Part shown: positions 8,605-16,279 of the stretch, one piece after another
Position numbering within the stretch: position 1 is the stretch's first letter
How the letters are laid out: the number at the start of each line of letters is the position of its first letter
Origin: Gammaproteobacteria bacterium
Lineage (GTDB): Bacteria > Pseudomonadota > Gammaproteobacteria > HK1
Reading direction: 5' to 3'
Length of the DNA stretch: 64,000 bases
Assembly: GCA_012103455.1 (NCBI GenBank)
Contig: WLWT01000001.1
Location: 248,001-312,000 of the forward strand
Made by a program: the position numbers and the translations under genes
The notes under the pieces: model-generated
Databases searched by the model: none
Seen by the model: only the letters and a program-made list of their open reading frames with translations
Told to the model about the DNA's origin: nothing

Positions 8605-9537
8605 GTGCCCGCAATTCGGCGTGTGTCATTGGGAACCCGCCTCAGGCAAGCACACGAGAAGTCCGGCTTTGAGGCGTTATACCAGAAACGCCTACGCGCC
8701 CTAAAACTCAAAGGCCATGCCCGTAAAACCATTGCGGGCTATGCCACAGGCGTGCGCCGCCTGGGCGAACACCTCAAGCGCTGCCCGGGCGATGTCACCA
8801 AGGCAGAAGCTCGACCCCCCTGTCGACTGCCTGCTCCAAACGCCTGCCTGGGCCCCCATGAAGATTGACCGTCACGGTATTCGCTTTCTCTACGCAGAAG
8901 TCCTCGCTCAATCATGGCCCGGGCTCGATTTCGCTAAGGCGCCCAAGACCCAGCGCCTACCCGATAGCCTGACGCCAAATGAGCGTGCCCACATTCTCCA
9001 CATCACTCGCCGCTTTGACCTTCAGTGCTTGGGGTTCGTCACGGATACGTTGGGTCTGCGCCTAGGTGACACACGGCGCCTTGAGTGCGCCGACATCGAC
9101 CGTGAGCGCGGGCAGGTACCTATCCGCCCCCCCAAGGGCCATCAAGCTCGCTTTGTGCTTTTGCCGTCAATGACGTTGCCGGTTCTGCGCAAGCTGTGGT
9201 GCCCTCATCGCCATCCACGAGGGGTGTTCCCTCGCCGTGACGGGGCCTCGGCCCCCGGCTCATTGGACCGCGCCAACGGGCAAAAGGGCTTTCAGCAGGC
9301 CGTTGCTGATGCACGGGTCCTAACACGCGTCTCGATTCATTCCCTTCGTCATAGCGACGCCCCACCTATGTTGGAGGCGGGACTCACACTCAGTGCTATT
9401 GAGCATCAACGGGGGCACGCCTGTCCTAAGACCACCGCTCGCTATGTGCCTATGACCGAGAAAAGCGCGGGCGATGCCCAGGCAATGCCGGAGGCCCTGG
9501 TTGGCCAGTTTGCATCAACCTTGCGCACCCTATGGGC
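8605..9537 (+). pseudogene. Tyrosine recombinase of the IS91-associated type, frameshifted
   Basis: The N-terminal core-binding part (HARKTIAGYATGVRRLGEHL) is in one frame to about 8810. The catalytic part continues in another frame from about 8850 (KIDRHGIRFLYAEVL, QRLPDSLTPNERAHIL, LGLRLGDTRRLE with the first Arg, then SIHSLRHS with His-x2-Arg, GHACPKTTARYV with the second His and the Tyr). It resembles the XerD-like recombinases that accompany IS91-type transposases, not integron IntI. The frame break near 8810 makes it a pseudogene. It is transcribed away from the cassettes, mimicking an integron layout. Confidence 0.7.
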
Positions 9538-9544
9538 TGAGGCG

Positions 9545-9810
9545 GGCTCGGCATCAATGCCTCACCTCGATTGGCTGAGTTGGTGCGCAACTACGGTTTG
9601 CTTCATGGCAACGCCAAGCCATTATGGCGGCTCGTGCAGTGGGTACTGCACATCGCGCCGGCGCCGGTGTCACCCAAAACGGCTAGACCTTTTCACTGCC
9701 CGCACTGCGGTTCTCCCATGCGAGGTGGGTCGTTCATACCAAACAGGGCGTTTATCTCGCCACTCGGACCGCCACTACCGGGGGGGTGGAGTCACGGCAT
9801 GGCTGCCTGA
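9545..9810 (+). pseudogene. IS91-type transposase C-terminal remnant
   Basis: Directly after the recombinase, one frame reads RLAELVRNYGLLHGNAKPLW and then FHCPHCGSPMRGG. The RNYGLL and CPHCG patterns are characteristic of the extreme C-terminus of IS91-family transposases, which often follow this recombinase type. The whole catalytic HUH/Y2 region is missing, so only the tail of the original element is left. From 9811 to 10003 no gene or repeat is recognised. Confidence 0.45.
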
Positions 9811-10003
9811 AACGCTAGCCTTGCGGCGCCGGCGATGGTATTGCGCCGCCACACTCACTATAGGGAGGGTGGGTCTTGGGCTATGGCATCCTCCAAGTTT
9901 GGCCCGGCTGGCTCAGGCTACCGCTCGGCTTCAACAAAGCCCGAATTCCGCCAAACCCCGCCTGCCGCCGAACACCTCGAACTAATTGCCATACACTAAG
10001 GCT

Positions 10004-10074
10004 GCCCTAACCCCGGGCTTGTCCAACACCGGAGCAGGTCGCGGCTACGCGCGACCTAGCCTTATTTGTTAGGC
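10004..10074 (-). other. attC recombination site 4
   Basis: On the minus strand the site begins GCCTAACAAATAAGGC and ends GGGGTTAGGGC, with matching outer arms GCTGCC/GGCAGC. The central hairpin is GGTCGCG/CGCGACC. It lies 3' of the minus-strand gene at 10127-10561, in the same orientation as attC sites 1 and 2, so the original array continued through here before the recombinase/IS91 remnant arrived. Confidence 0.65.
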
Positions 10075-10126
10075 AGCGTTCTTGCTTCCTACACTCCGCC
10101 ATTACAGTACTAGAGCGGATGCGCAC

Positions 10127-10561
10127 TCATAGCGCAAAACGTTCGTCCAACGCTCTAGCTGTCCATGCGGCGATTCTCATGACCTTTTCATGTCGATCGG
10201 CGTGCAGCCTTTCAAGCTCATACATTGGGGAGTTTTTGCTATCCTCTCGAAAGGCTAGGAGGTCGTCGGTTCTCAAATCTCGCGTGACCGTACGTATCGC
10301 CTGCAATTGAAGCCGGTAGCCTTGTATGGTCTTCGCTGGATCACGTTTCTGCGGCATTGCCGTGTTCTCCACCGCCAGTAACCTTGCCTTCAACTCTAGG
10401 TGGCCAGGTATTGCACCAGCGTCCGTCACCCATACGAACACATCCGAGTCAAGGTCTGTGTCTCCTAGATTTTTGGTAGATTTTGTTTTGGCGACTGATA
10501 CGTGGAACTGCTTGCCGGTGCCGGGCAGCGCGATCGGTCTCGTTTTTAGCAGAAGCGACAC
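10127..10561 (-). CDS. Cassette-borne protein of unknown function
   Basis: A 144-residue ORF starting with GTG, on the same strand as the other cassette genes and followed 50 bases later by attC site 4. Segments such as VFVWVTDAGAIPGHLELKAR and TIQGYRLQLQAIRTVTRDLR suggest a soluble alpha/beta protein. No signal peptide, membrane segment or known motif is seen. It starts 4 bases after the stop of an upstream restriction-like fragment and may be the downstream part of a damaged gene. The function is unknown. Confidence 0.45.
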   Translation of the reverse strand: MSLLLKTRPIALPGTGKQFHVSVAKTKSTKNLGDTDLDSDVFVWVTDAGAIPGHLELKARLLAVENTAMPQKRDPAKTIQGYRLQLQAIRTVTRDLRTDDLLAFREDSKNSPMYELERLHADRHEKVMRIAAWTARALDERFAL

Positions 10562-10564
10562 AGT

Positions 10565-10747
10565 TCAATCCTCCAAACCGCCAGCCGGCTTGCGGATTCG
10601 TTCAACGGTATGTAGCACATCGCAACCCAGAACTGAATGTAAAAAAGGCATTACAAGCGCATTTTTGGTGGCCTCTTCAGTAGCCAAATTGTCAGAAATG
10701 ATTGCCAATTTCTTTGACAGTGATTGCAAACGTTCAATAAAGCCCAT
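10565..10747 (-). pseudogene. N-terminal fragment of a type I restriction-like protein
   Basis: From an ATG at 10747 the frame encodes GFIERLQSLSKKLAIISDNL, then ATEEATKNALVMPFLHSVLG. This matches the N-terminal signature (TEEATKNAFVMPF) of the short type I restriction endonuclease/HsdR_N-like nuclease family, many copies of which sit in cassettes or on mobile elements. Similarity ends after about 45 residues and the frame stops at 10565, so no catalytic domain remains. A miniature element is inserted 20 bases upstream of the start. Confidence 0.55.
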
Positions 10748-10766
10748 AGGTTTAAACCTCGCTATA

Positions 10767-11056
10767 GGGCACCTCTAAAAATGCACTTTTTCCGCGATTG
10801 CGGCGTCAGATCCGTGTTCGAATCCTCATGTATGACCTATCACTGCTGTCCCATAGAGCATACTAACCCTTTGAAATTTCTGGAAAAACTGTTTTCATGT
10901 CTCAAACACGATGACATAGTCAATTTTTTATGTAAATCAATAGGTTATACGCTGTGTTTAACTATTTTGTGGGACAGCAATGATGACCCATACACTGCAG
11001 TTCTGCGCGCGGTGCTTCCTTGCACTCACGAAAAAATGACTATTTTAGAGGTGCCC
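10767..11056. mobile_element. Miniature element MITE-A copy 1, containing MITE-B
   Basis: The ends are GGGCACCTCTAAAA (10767) and TTTTAGAGGTGCCC (to 11056), with flanks TATA and TACA as a near-perfect 4-bp target duplication. The left 74 and right 66 bases match copies 2 and 3 at 44171 and 59016. No coding frame is present, so it needs a transposase from elsewhere. It is split by MITE-B at 10841-10982. Confidence 0.8.
10841..10982. mobile_element. Miniature element MITE-B copy 1 (142 bp)
   Basis: A 142-bp non-coding element with ends CACTGCTGTCCCATA and TTGTGGGACAGCAATG, flanked by ATGACCTAT and ATGACCCAT as a 9-bp target duplication with one change. It matches the copy at 59822-59963 almost base for base. 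The ends are the same as those of the IS4-B element (59090-60521), so it is probably a non-autonomous derivative mobilised by that transposase. Confidence 0.8.
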
Positions 11057-11100
11057 TACAGTCCTTGATAAAATAGCCGCGATAACCGAGCAACCAAGCG

Positions 11101-11160
11101 CCAGTAAGTTGTTCGCCAGTAAGTTGTTCGCCAGTAAGTTGTTCGCCAGTAAGTTGTTCG
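11101..11160. repeat. Tandem repeat, 4 x 15 bp
   Basis: Four exact copies of the 15-bp unit CCAGTAAGTTGTTCG. Copies are adjacent without spacers, so this is not a CRISPR array. It lies between MITE-A copy 1 and the selC gene. The stretch from 11161 to 11571 holds no recognisable gene. Confidence 0.95.
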
Positions 11161-11571
11161 GGTTAGGGGGGTAAGAACTGGCGTTCCGAGATGGTGTCTG
11201 GGATCAAGGTGAGGGTGTTGGCCGTCTCGGTGAACCGATCCATATCCACATGCAACGCCACCGCCGCCGGACAGGTAGTGGTAAATCGACTAGGAATGAC
11301 TTTGGCCAGGGTGGGCTTTAAGGCAAAAGAGGTGCCATCTTGGATATGGATTGCGGAGAAACGTACAAATGGGCTGTGTGGAGCGAAGTGCAGTGCAGCG
11401 AGTGTGCTCGGAGCGGGCGCTTATCGTGTCTCTCGCCATCGCGTTCTTGATAGGCCGGCAACAACTTTTGCCTGCTGATGAGTTTATGGCATCTGCGCCA
11501 AGGATTGACGAGTAAAAGCGTTTCCGGTTGGGAAGGCGAGTGGGATCTATATATTGCGGGCGGCAACGCGT

Positions 11572-11668
11572 TGGCGGAAAGGCGTGGGAGTCGAACCCAC
11601 CAGGGACTGGCTTCCAGCCCCTCAGCGGTTTTGAAGACCGTGCGACACACCGGTGCCGATGCCCTTCC
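11572..11668 (-). tRNA. selC: tRNA-Sec (anticodon UCA)
   Basis: A 97-nt gene on the minus strand, too unusual in shape for ordinary tRNA models. The 8-bp acceptor stem pairs GGAAGGGC with GCCTTTCC (one G-T pair), followed by G and an encoded CCA. The T arm is GTGGG-TTCGACT-CCCAC. The anticodon loop CTTCAAA carries TCA. There is a long D stem (CGGCACCGG/TGTGTCG region) and a long variable arm (GGGGCTGGAAGCCAGTCCC). The length and 8-bp acceptor are diagnostic of bacterial selenocysteine tRNA. It lies 85 bases 3' of selB on the same strand, completing selA-selB-selC. The tRNA is charged with serine and converted by SelA; it inserts selenocysteine at UGA with SelB. Confidence 0.95.
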
Positions 11669-11753
11669 TCGAAGAGCCGCGAAGCTTAGCCCGAAAAGCA
11701 TAGCCGTAACGGTCCACCCGGTCCATGCTTATGGCAGCGCCGCGCGCTGCGCA

Positions 11754-13688
11754 CTATTCACTCCAATGCTTGGCGATGACCGCCTGTGCGGGTTGTTGCA
11801 GCCGCCGGATGTTGCCGATGCGGCGGGTAAGGCCTACCCGGTCGAAGTATTCCAGCAATTCGATGGTGGCGTTGCGGCCGATGCCGGAGACGTCGCGGAA
11901 GGCGGCCGCAGTGAAGCCTTCCGTGCTGTGTTGGTTGGCCAGTTGTTCGGCCATGTGAGCCAGTTCGCGCAGTCTTGGCAAAGTGAAGAAGCGGTTGGCA
12001 TTGACGTGGGCGAGGATGCCGGCGCCGACGGCGCGCTCAGCCATGGCGCGCAGCCGCATGGGATCCAGGCTTAAGGACTTGGCCAAGTCCGGCAGGGTGG
12101 GGGGTTTGTCCGTGGCCCGCTCCAGATAGGGTCTTATCTTGTTCCACAAGGCTTGGTCGGCGGGTGGCAGTTGGGCGCGGTGGCCCGGGCGGGTTAATAG
12201 CGGTCCTTGTACGGTGATCTGGTTGCTGGCGCGCAAGGCCGCGATGGCCGCTTCCAATAGTGCCGGCGACACTCGCATGGGCAATGCTCTGCGTAACCGT
12301 TCCCGCTCGATGCCGGTCCGCTCGGGGTGCTTGTCCAGCCATTGGCCGATGCTGTTCACCACGGCTTTGCGTATATTGGCCCAATGATCCGCGTCCATGA
12401 TCAAGCGCTTGTACGCCGAGCCGAGGACGTCTAGCCCGCTTTCCTCTAGCGTCCTGGCGACAGCTTCCGGTGGCAGGTTCCAGCCGCGGGCATAGGGGTC
12501 TAGTTCGACGCCGGAGGGTTGTATGGCGGTTAGGCGGGTGAGGGCGTTGGCCGGCTGACTCGGTATCACCGCGCGCAGGTAGCCGATGCGTTGTGAGTGG
12601 GAGCGGCCCCGCGCGGGGGGTAGTGGGTCCAACACGTGACCGCCACCCAAGGTGCGTTGCGCCGATTGGTCGCGCACGATGAAACGGTCGCCCACCCAGG
12701 CGGCGGCAGGCCGGTCCAGCATGAGGCGTACGAGCTTTTGCTCGCCCGGTTCGATGGTTTCGCCTTCCAGGGTGGCGATGCGGGCGGTGAGGTCTTGCGT
12801 GCCCAGGTGTACGTGTACCGGGGTCCAATGGCGCAGCGCTCTGGTCTCGTTGGGCAATACCCGCAGCTTGGTATCCAGGCGCTGGGTCGGTGCATGGGCT
12901 GGTTCGGCCACTGCCCATTGTCCCCGTTTGACCCTCTCGCGCCGCACGCTCTGGCCAGCTAGGTTCAATGCGCAGCGCTCGCCCGGACCCGCTGCGCTGG
13001 CCATCCGGTCGTCCGCATGTAAACCACGCACACGCACCTCGCCACCGTTTGGTGAAATGATCAGCCGATCATCGACGCTGACGTGACCGGAAAAGACGTG
13101 ACCCGTTACCACTAAGCCGGCACCGGGGACGGTGAAGGCGCGGTCGATGGCGAGGCGAAAGTTGTTGTCTGCTTGCCCGGCGCGCAGCACTTTGCCAAAG
13201 GCTCTGACTTTGGCCGTGAGCGCCTCGATGCCTTCGCCAGTGGGCGCACACACTGGCTCGATGTGGGCGTCGGCTAACGAGGTGCCGGCCAGCATGACCT
13301 TGATGTCATCTGTAGCTTGTTCGATACGGGCGGCATTGACCCGGTCGATTTTGGTGAGGGCGACGATGCCACGCTCGACCCCGAGCAAGTCCAGGATATC
13401 CAGGTGTTCGCGTGTTTGTGGCATGGGGCCGTCATCGGCGGCCACCACTAACAATGCGCAATCCACGGCGATGACGCCTGCCAGCATGTTGCGGATGAAC
13501 CGCTCGTGGCCGGGCACGTCCACTAGCCCCAGCACTTCGCCGTCGCCAAAGTCGCGGTAAGCGAAGCCTAGATCGATGCTCATGCCGCGCTGTTTTTCTT
13601 CCGGCAAGCGGTCGCTGTTGACGCCCGTCAGGGCCTGCACTAACAGCGTTTTACCATGGTCGATGTGGCCGGCGGTGGCGATGATCAT
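11754..13688 (-). CDS. selB: Selenocysteine-specific elongation factor SelB
   Basis: A 644-residue translation factor that brings Sec-tRNA to a UGA codon next to a SECIS hairpin. The N-terminal GTPase domain has G1 GHIDHGKT (residues 7-14), G3 DVPGHERF and G4 TKID, followed by EF-Tu-like beta-barrel domains. The C-terminal third has the winged-helix repeats that bind the SECIS element (ALRASNQITVQGPLLTRPGH, then EYFDRVGLTRRIGNIRRL). The length is normal. The ATG at 13688 overlaps the selA stop, so the two are translationally coupled. Confidence 0.95.
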   Translation of the reverse strand: MIIATAGHIDHGKTLLVQALTGVNSDRLPEEKQRGMSIDLGFAYRDFGDGEVLGLVDVPGHERFIRNMLAGVIAVDCALLVVAADDGPMPQTREHLDILDLLGVERGIVALTKIDRVNAARIEQATDDIKVMLAGTSLADAHIEPVCAPTGEGIEALTAKVRAFGKVLRAGQADNNFRLAIDRAFTVPGAGLVVTGHVFSGHVSVDDRLIISPNGGEVRVRGLHADDRMASAAGPGERCALNLAGQSVRRERVKRGQWAVAEPAHAPTQRLDTKLRVLPNETRALRHWTPVHVHLGTQDLTARIATLEGETIEPGEQKLVRLMLDRPAAAWVGDRFIVRDQSAQRTLGGGHVLDPLPPARGRSHSQRIGYLRAVIPSQPANALTRLTAIQPSGVELDPYARGWNLPPEAVARTLEESGLDVLGSAYKRLIMDADHWANIRKAVVNSIGQWLDKHPERTGIERERLRRALPMRVSPALLEAAIAALRASNQITVQGPLLTRPGHRAQLPPADQALWNKIRPYLERATDKPPTLPDLAKSLSLDPMRLRAMAERAVGAGILAHVNANRFFTLPRLRELAHMAEQLANQHSTEGFTAAAFRDVSGIGRNATIELLEYFDRVGLTRRIGNIRRLQQPAQAVIAKHWSE

Positions 13689-15112
13689 GGTTTTGTTTCC
13701 TCCGCATAAGCCGCGGCGAGTTCGTTGAGGGTGGTTAGGAACGGGCCATCGTCAGCGCTGAGACCGCGTATGTCCAACAGCAGTGCGCCGTCGTGGAGGC
13801 GGCTGATGATGGGCGTTGAAAGTTTGCGCATGACCGCCTCCAGGCGGGAAATGCGCCCACCGCCTTCGCCCAATGTGTCGCGGATGGCGATCGCCCGGCT
13901 GGGTAAATCGCGTCCGGGCAGTGCGCCGCTGCCCGGTTGCGCTTGCGTCGCGATCACCGCTGCTTCGAAACCGCCGGGTAACAAGGGGACGATGGCTTGT
14001 TGCAGCCGTATGGCATGAGCTTGTATGTCATCCAAGGGCCGTAGCATGGCGGCCAGGGTAGGCAAGTGCTGTTTTAGCGATTCGGTATGTCTATACAGTT
14101 TCAAGGTTTCACTGAGGGCGGCGATGCGCAGCTTGTCTACGCGCAAGGCGCGGCGCAATGGATTGCGTTTGATTTGATCGATAAGTTCGCCGCTGCCCAC
14201 GATGAGGCCGGTTTGCGGGCCGCCTAGCAGTTTGTCGCCGCTGAAGGTGACTAGGTCGGCGCCGGCGGCCAGTGCGTCTTGTACGGTAGGTTCGTACGGT
14301 AATCCGTGCTCGCGTAGGTCCAATAGGGTGCCGCTGCCCAGATCCACCACTAGCGCCAGGCCGTGGTTATGGGCGATGCGCGCCAGCGTGCCCGTGGGCA
14401 CACGTGCCGTGAAGCCTTCGATGACGTAGTTGCTGGTGTGTACTTCCATCAACACGCCGGTTTGTATGCTGATGGCGTTCTCGAAATCATGTGGATGGGT
14501 GCGGTTGGTGGTGCCCACTTCGCGTAGCCGTGCCCCCGAGCGGGCCATGATGTCGGGGAGGCGGAAGGCATCACCTATCTCCACCAATTCGCCTCTGGAT
14601 ACTGGCACTTCTTTGCCTAGAGCAAGCGTATTTAGCACGAGGAGCACGGCGGCGGCGTTGTTGTTGACCACGGTGGCCGCTTGCGCCCCGGTGAGTTCAC
14701 ACACCAGATCGTGTACGTGCGCATCGCGGTCGCCACGCTTGCCGGTGCTTATGTCGTACTCGAGGTTGGTGGCACGGGTGGCTGCCCCGGTCAGGGCTTT
14801 GAGCGCGGCCTCGGGCAAGATGGCTCGGCCTAGATTGGTATGCACTAAGGTGCCGGTGCAATTCCAGACCACGCGAAGACCGGTTGTATCGGAAGCGTTG
14901 AGGGTCTTGGCCACTTTTTCGGCCACCATGACCGCAGTTACGTCTTGGGCCGGGCTATCGCCGCCTTCGCGCAGGGCCTGGCGAATACCGTCTAATTGTT
15001 GGCGGATGGCGGTGATGACACGGCTACGGCTGGTTTGCGTCAGGACCAGCGCTAATGCGGGTTGGCTGAGAACGCGGTCTACTGACGGCAATTGCCGTAG
15101 AGCGTGATTCAC
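13685..15112 (-). CDS. selA: L-seryl-tRNA(Sec) selenium transferase SelA
   Basis: A PLP enzyme that converts seryl-tRNA(Sec) to selenocysteyl-tRNA(Sec) using selenophosphate. The N-terminal RQLPSVDRVLS is the usual SelA start region. GTLVHTNLGRAIL, then EYDISTGKRGDRD and the PLP-lysine loop SGDKLLGGPQTGLIVG are all present. The GTG at 15112 gives 475 residues, close to the family length; the frame stays open to an ATG at 15238, but that would overlap the divergent channel gene. No selD (selenophosphate synthetase) lies in the window, so it must be elsewhere. Confidence 0.93.
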   Translation of the reverse strand: MNHALRQLPSVDRVLSQPALALVLTQTSRSRVITAIRQQLDGIRQALREGGDSPAQDVTAVMVAEKVAKTLNASDTTGLRVVWNCTGTLVHTNLGRAILPEAALKALTGAATRATNLEYDISTGKRGDRDAHVHDLVCELTGAQAATVVNNNAAAVLLVLNTLALGKEVPVSRGELVEIGDAFRLPDIMARSGARLREVGTTNRTHPHDFENAISIQTGVLMEVHTSNYVIEGFTARVPTGTLARIAHNHGLALVVDLGSGTLLDLREHGLPYEPTVQDALAAGADLVTFSGDKLLGGPQTGLIVGSGELIDQIKRNPLRRALRVDKLRIAALSETLKLYRHTESLKQHLPTLAAMLRPLDDIQAHAIRLQQAIVPLLPGGFEAAVIATQAQPGSGALPGRDLPSRAIAIRDTLGEGGGRISRLEAVMRKLSTPIISRLHDGALLLDIRGLSADDGPFLTTLNELAAAYAEETKP

Positions 15113-15166
15113 TTTGGCGGTTCCGGGTGGAGTTGACTTCTGCGTTCGAATGATAAGCTCTTTGCC

Positions 15167-16273
15167 ATGAATATCATCTGGATCCGCCGCCTGATGCGGC
15201 GCCGGCGGCGGCGGCGTTGGAGCCATGTGGTGGAGCAACGCTTGGGTCAGTCGCTGGCTCGCACTGCTGTATATCTAGCGCTTATTTTCGCCGCCCATAC
15301 GGTGGCGATGATGACGCTGGAGGGGATGGCGCCCGGTGATGCGCTGTGGCTGACGTTGACCACGGCGACTACTGTCGGTTATGGCGACATATCCGCCGCC
15401 ACGGCGCTTGGCCGCACCGCGACGGTGGTGTTGCTCTACGCCGGCGGCATTTTCGTGGTGGCGAAGATAGCGGGCGATTACTTCGACTATCGTAACGAGC
15501 GGCGTATGCGTATGGCGCGCGGTGAATGGGAATGGGACATGGACAATCACATCGTCATCATCAATATCCCCGATGAAGATCCGGAGCACTATCTGCGGGT
15601 GCTGATCGGCCAGTTCCGCGCGGCTAAGGTGTACCAGGATGCGCCCATTCAGATTTTGACGCCGGATTTTGCGGATGGCTTTCCAGCCAGGATGTCGGAG
15701 CTTGCCGAGGTGGTGCATTACCATGCGCACGGCACCGAGGATGAGGCGTTGCGGGCGGTTAACGTGGAGCGCGCCCGGGCGGTGGTGGTGTTGTCACGCT
15801 CGGATTATGACCACAGTTGCGACAGCGTGACTTTCGATATTCTCCACCGGCTGAGGAGCGCGGGCGTGGCGGCGCCGGTGTTGGCAGAATGTGTGCGCGA
15901 TACTAACCGGGCGCGTCTGCGCAGGGCCGGCGCGGACATTGTCATCCGCCCCAACCGCGCCTATCCGGGCATGGTGGTGCGTGGTTTTGTGGCGCCAGGC
16001 TCGGAGCAGTTAATGGAGGAGCTGTTCACCTCCGAGGGCGGCGAGTACCGCCGGCTGGCGGTGGATATCGACTGTAAGCCCTGGGCGCAGGTGGTGATTG
16101 CGCTTATCGAAAACGACTTCGGTGTTGCCGTGGCCTACGAGGACCGGACGGGCAACGTGCATGCCAGCCCCGCCGCTGCCCATGCGGTCAACGCGCAAGC
16201 GCTGTTCGTCATGGTGGATACACAGGCGCAGACCGATGAGGAGGCCGTGAACGAAGTGCTGGCGAACTTGTGA
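15167..16273 (+). CDS. Potassium channel with RCK/TrkA_N regulatory domain
   Basis: A 368-residue inner-membrane protein. After a very basic N-terminus (seven consecutive arginines at 11-17) come two membrane helices (about 33-50 and 80-105) around a pore loop with the K+ selectivity filter TVGYGD at residues 69-74. The cytoplasmic part starts with NHIVIINIPDEDPEH and has a Rossmann-like TrkA_N domain (ARAVVVLSRSDYDH) and a C-terminal TrkA_C-like part. The usual GxGxxG of RCK domains is replaced by NIPDED, so nucleotide binding may be lost or altered. It is divergent from selA with a 54-base gap to the likely selA start. Confidence 0.85.
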   Translation: MNIIWIRRLMRRRRRRRWSHVVEQRLGQSLARTAVYLALIFAAHTVAMMTLEGMAPGDALWLTLTTATTVGYGDISAATALGRTATVVLLYAGGIFVVAKIAGDYFDYRNERRMRMARGEWEWDMDNHIVIINIPDEDPEHYLRVLIGQFRAAKVYQDAPIQILTPDFADGFPARMSELAEVVHYHAHGTEDEALRAVNVERARAVVVLSRSDYDHSCDSVTFDILHRLRSAGVAAPVLAECVRDTNRARLRRAGADIVIRPNRAYPGMVVRGFVAPGSEQLMEELFTSEGGEYRRLAVDIDCKPWAQVVIALIENDFGVAVAYEDRTGNVHASPAAAHAVNAQALFVMVDTQAQTDEEAVNEVLANL

Positions 16274-16279
16274 GGAGCG

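Noticed and set aside
8605..9537. Integron integrase IntI next to the attC sites
   Set aside because: Its motifs (LTPNERAHIL, HSLRH, GHACPKTTARYV) fit the recombinases that travel with IS91-type transposases, and an IS91 tail follows it. The IntI-specific insert was not seen.
11101..11160. Four 15-bp repeats as a CRISPR array
   Set aside because: The units are directly adjacent with no spacers, too short, and no cas genes are nearby.
11191..11478. 95-residue plus-strand ORF upstream of selC
   Set aside because: No ribosome-binding site, composition or motif supports it; it lies in a gap after a tandem repeat.
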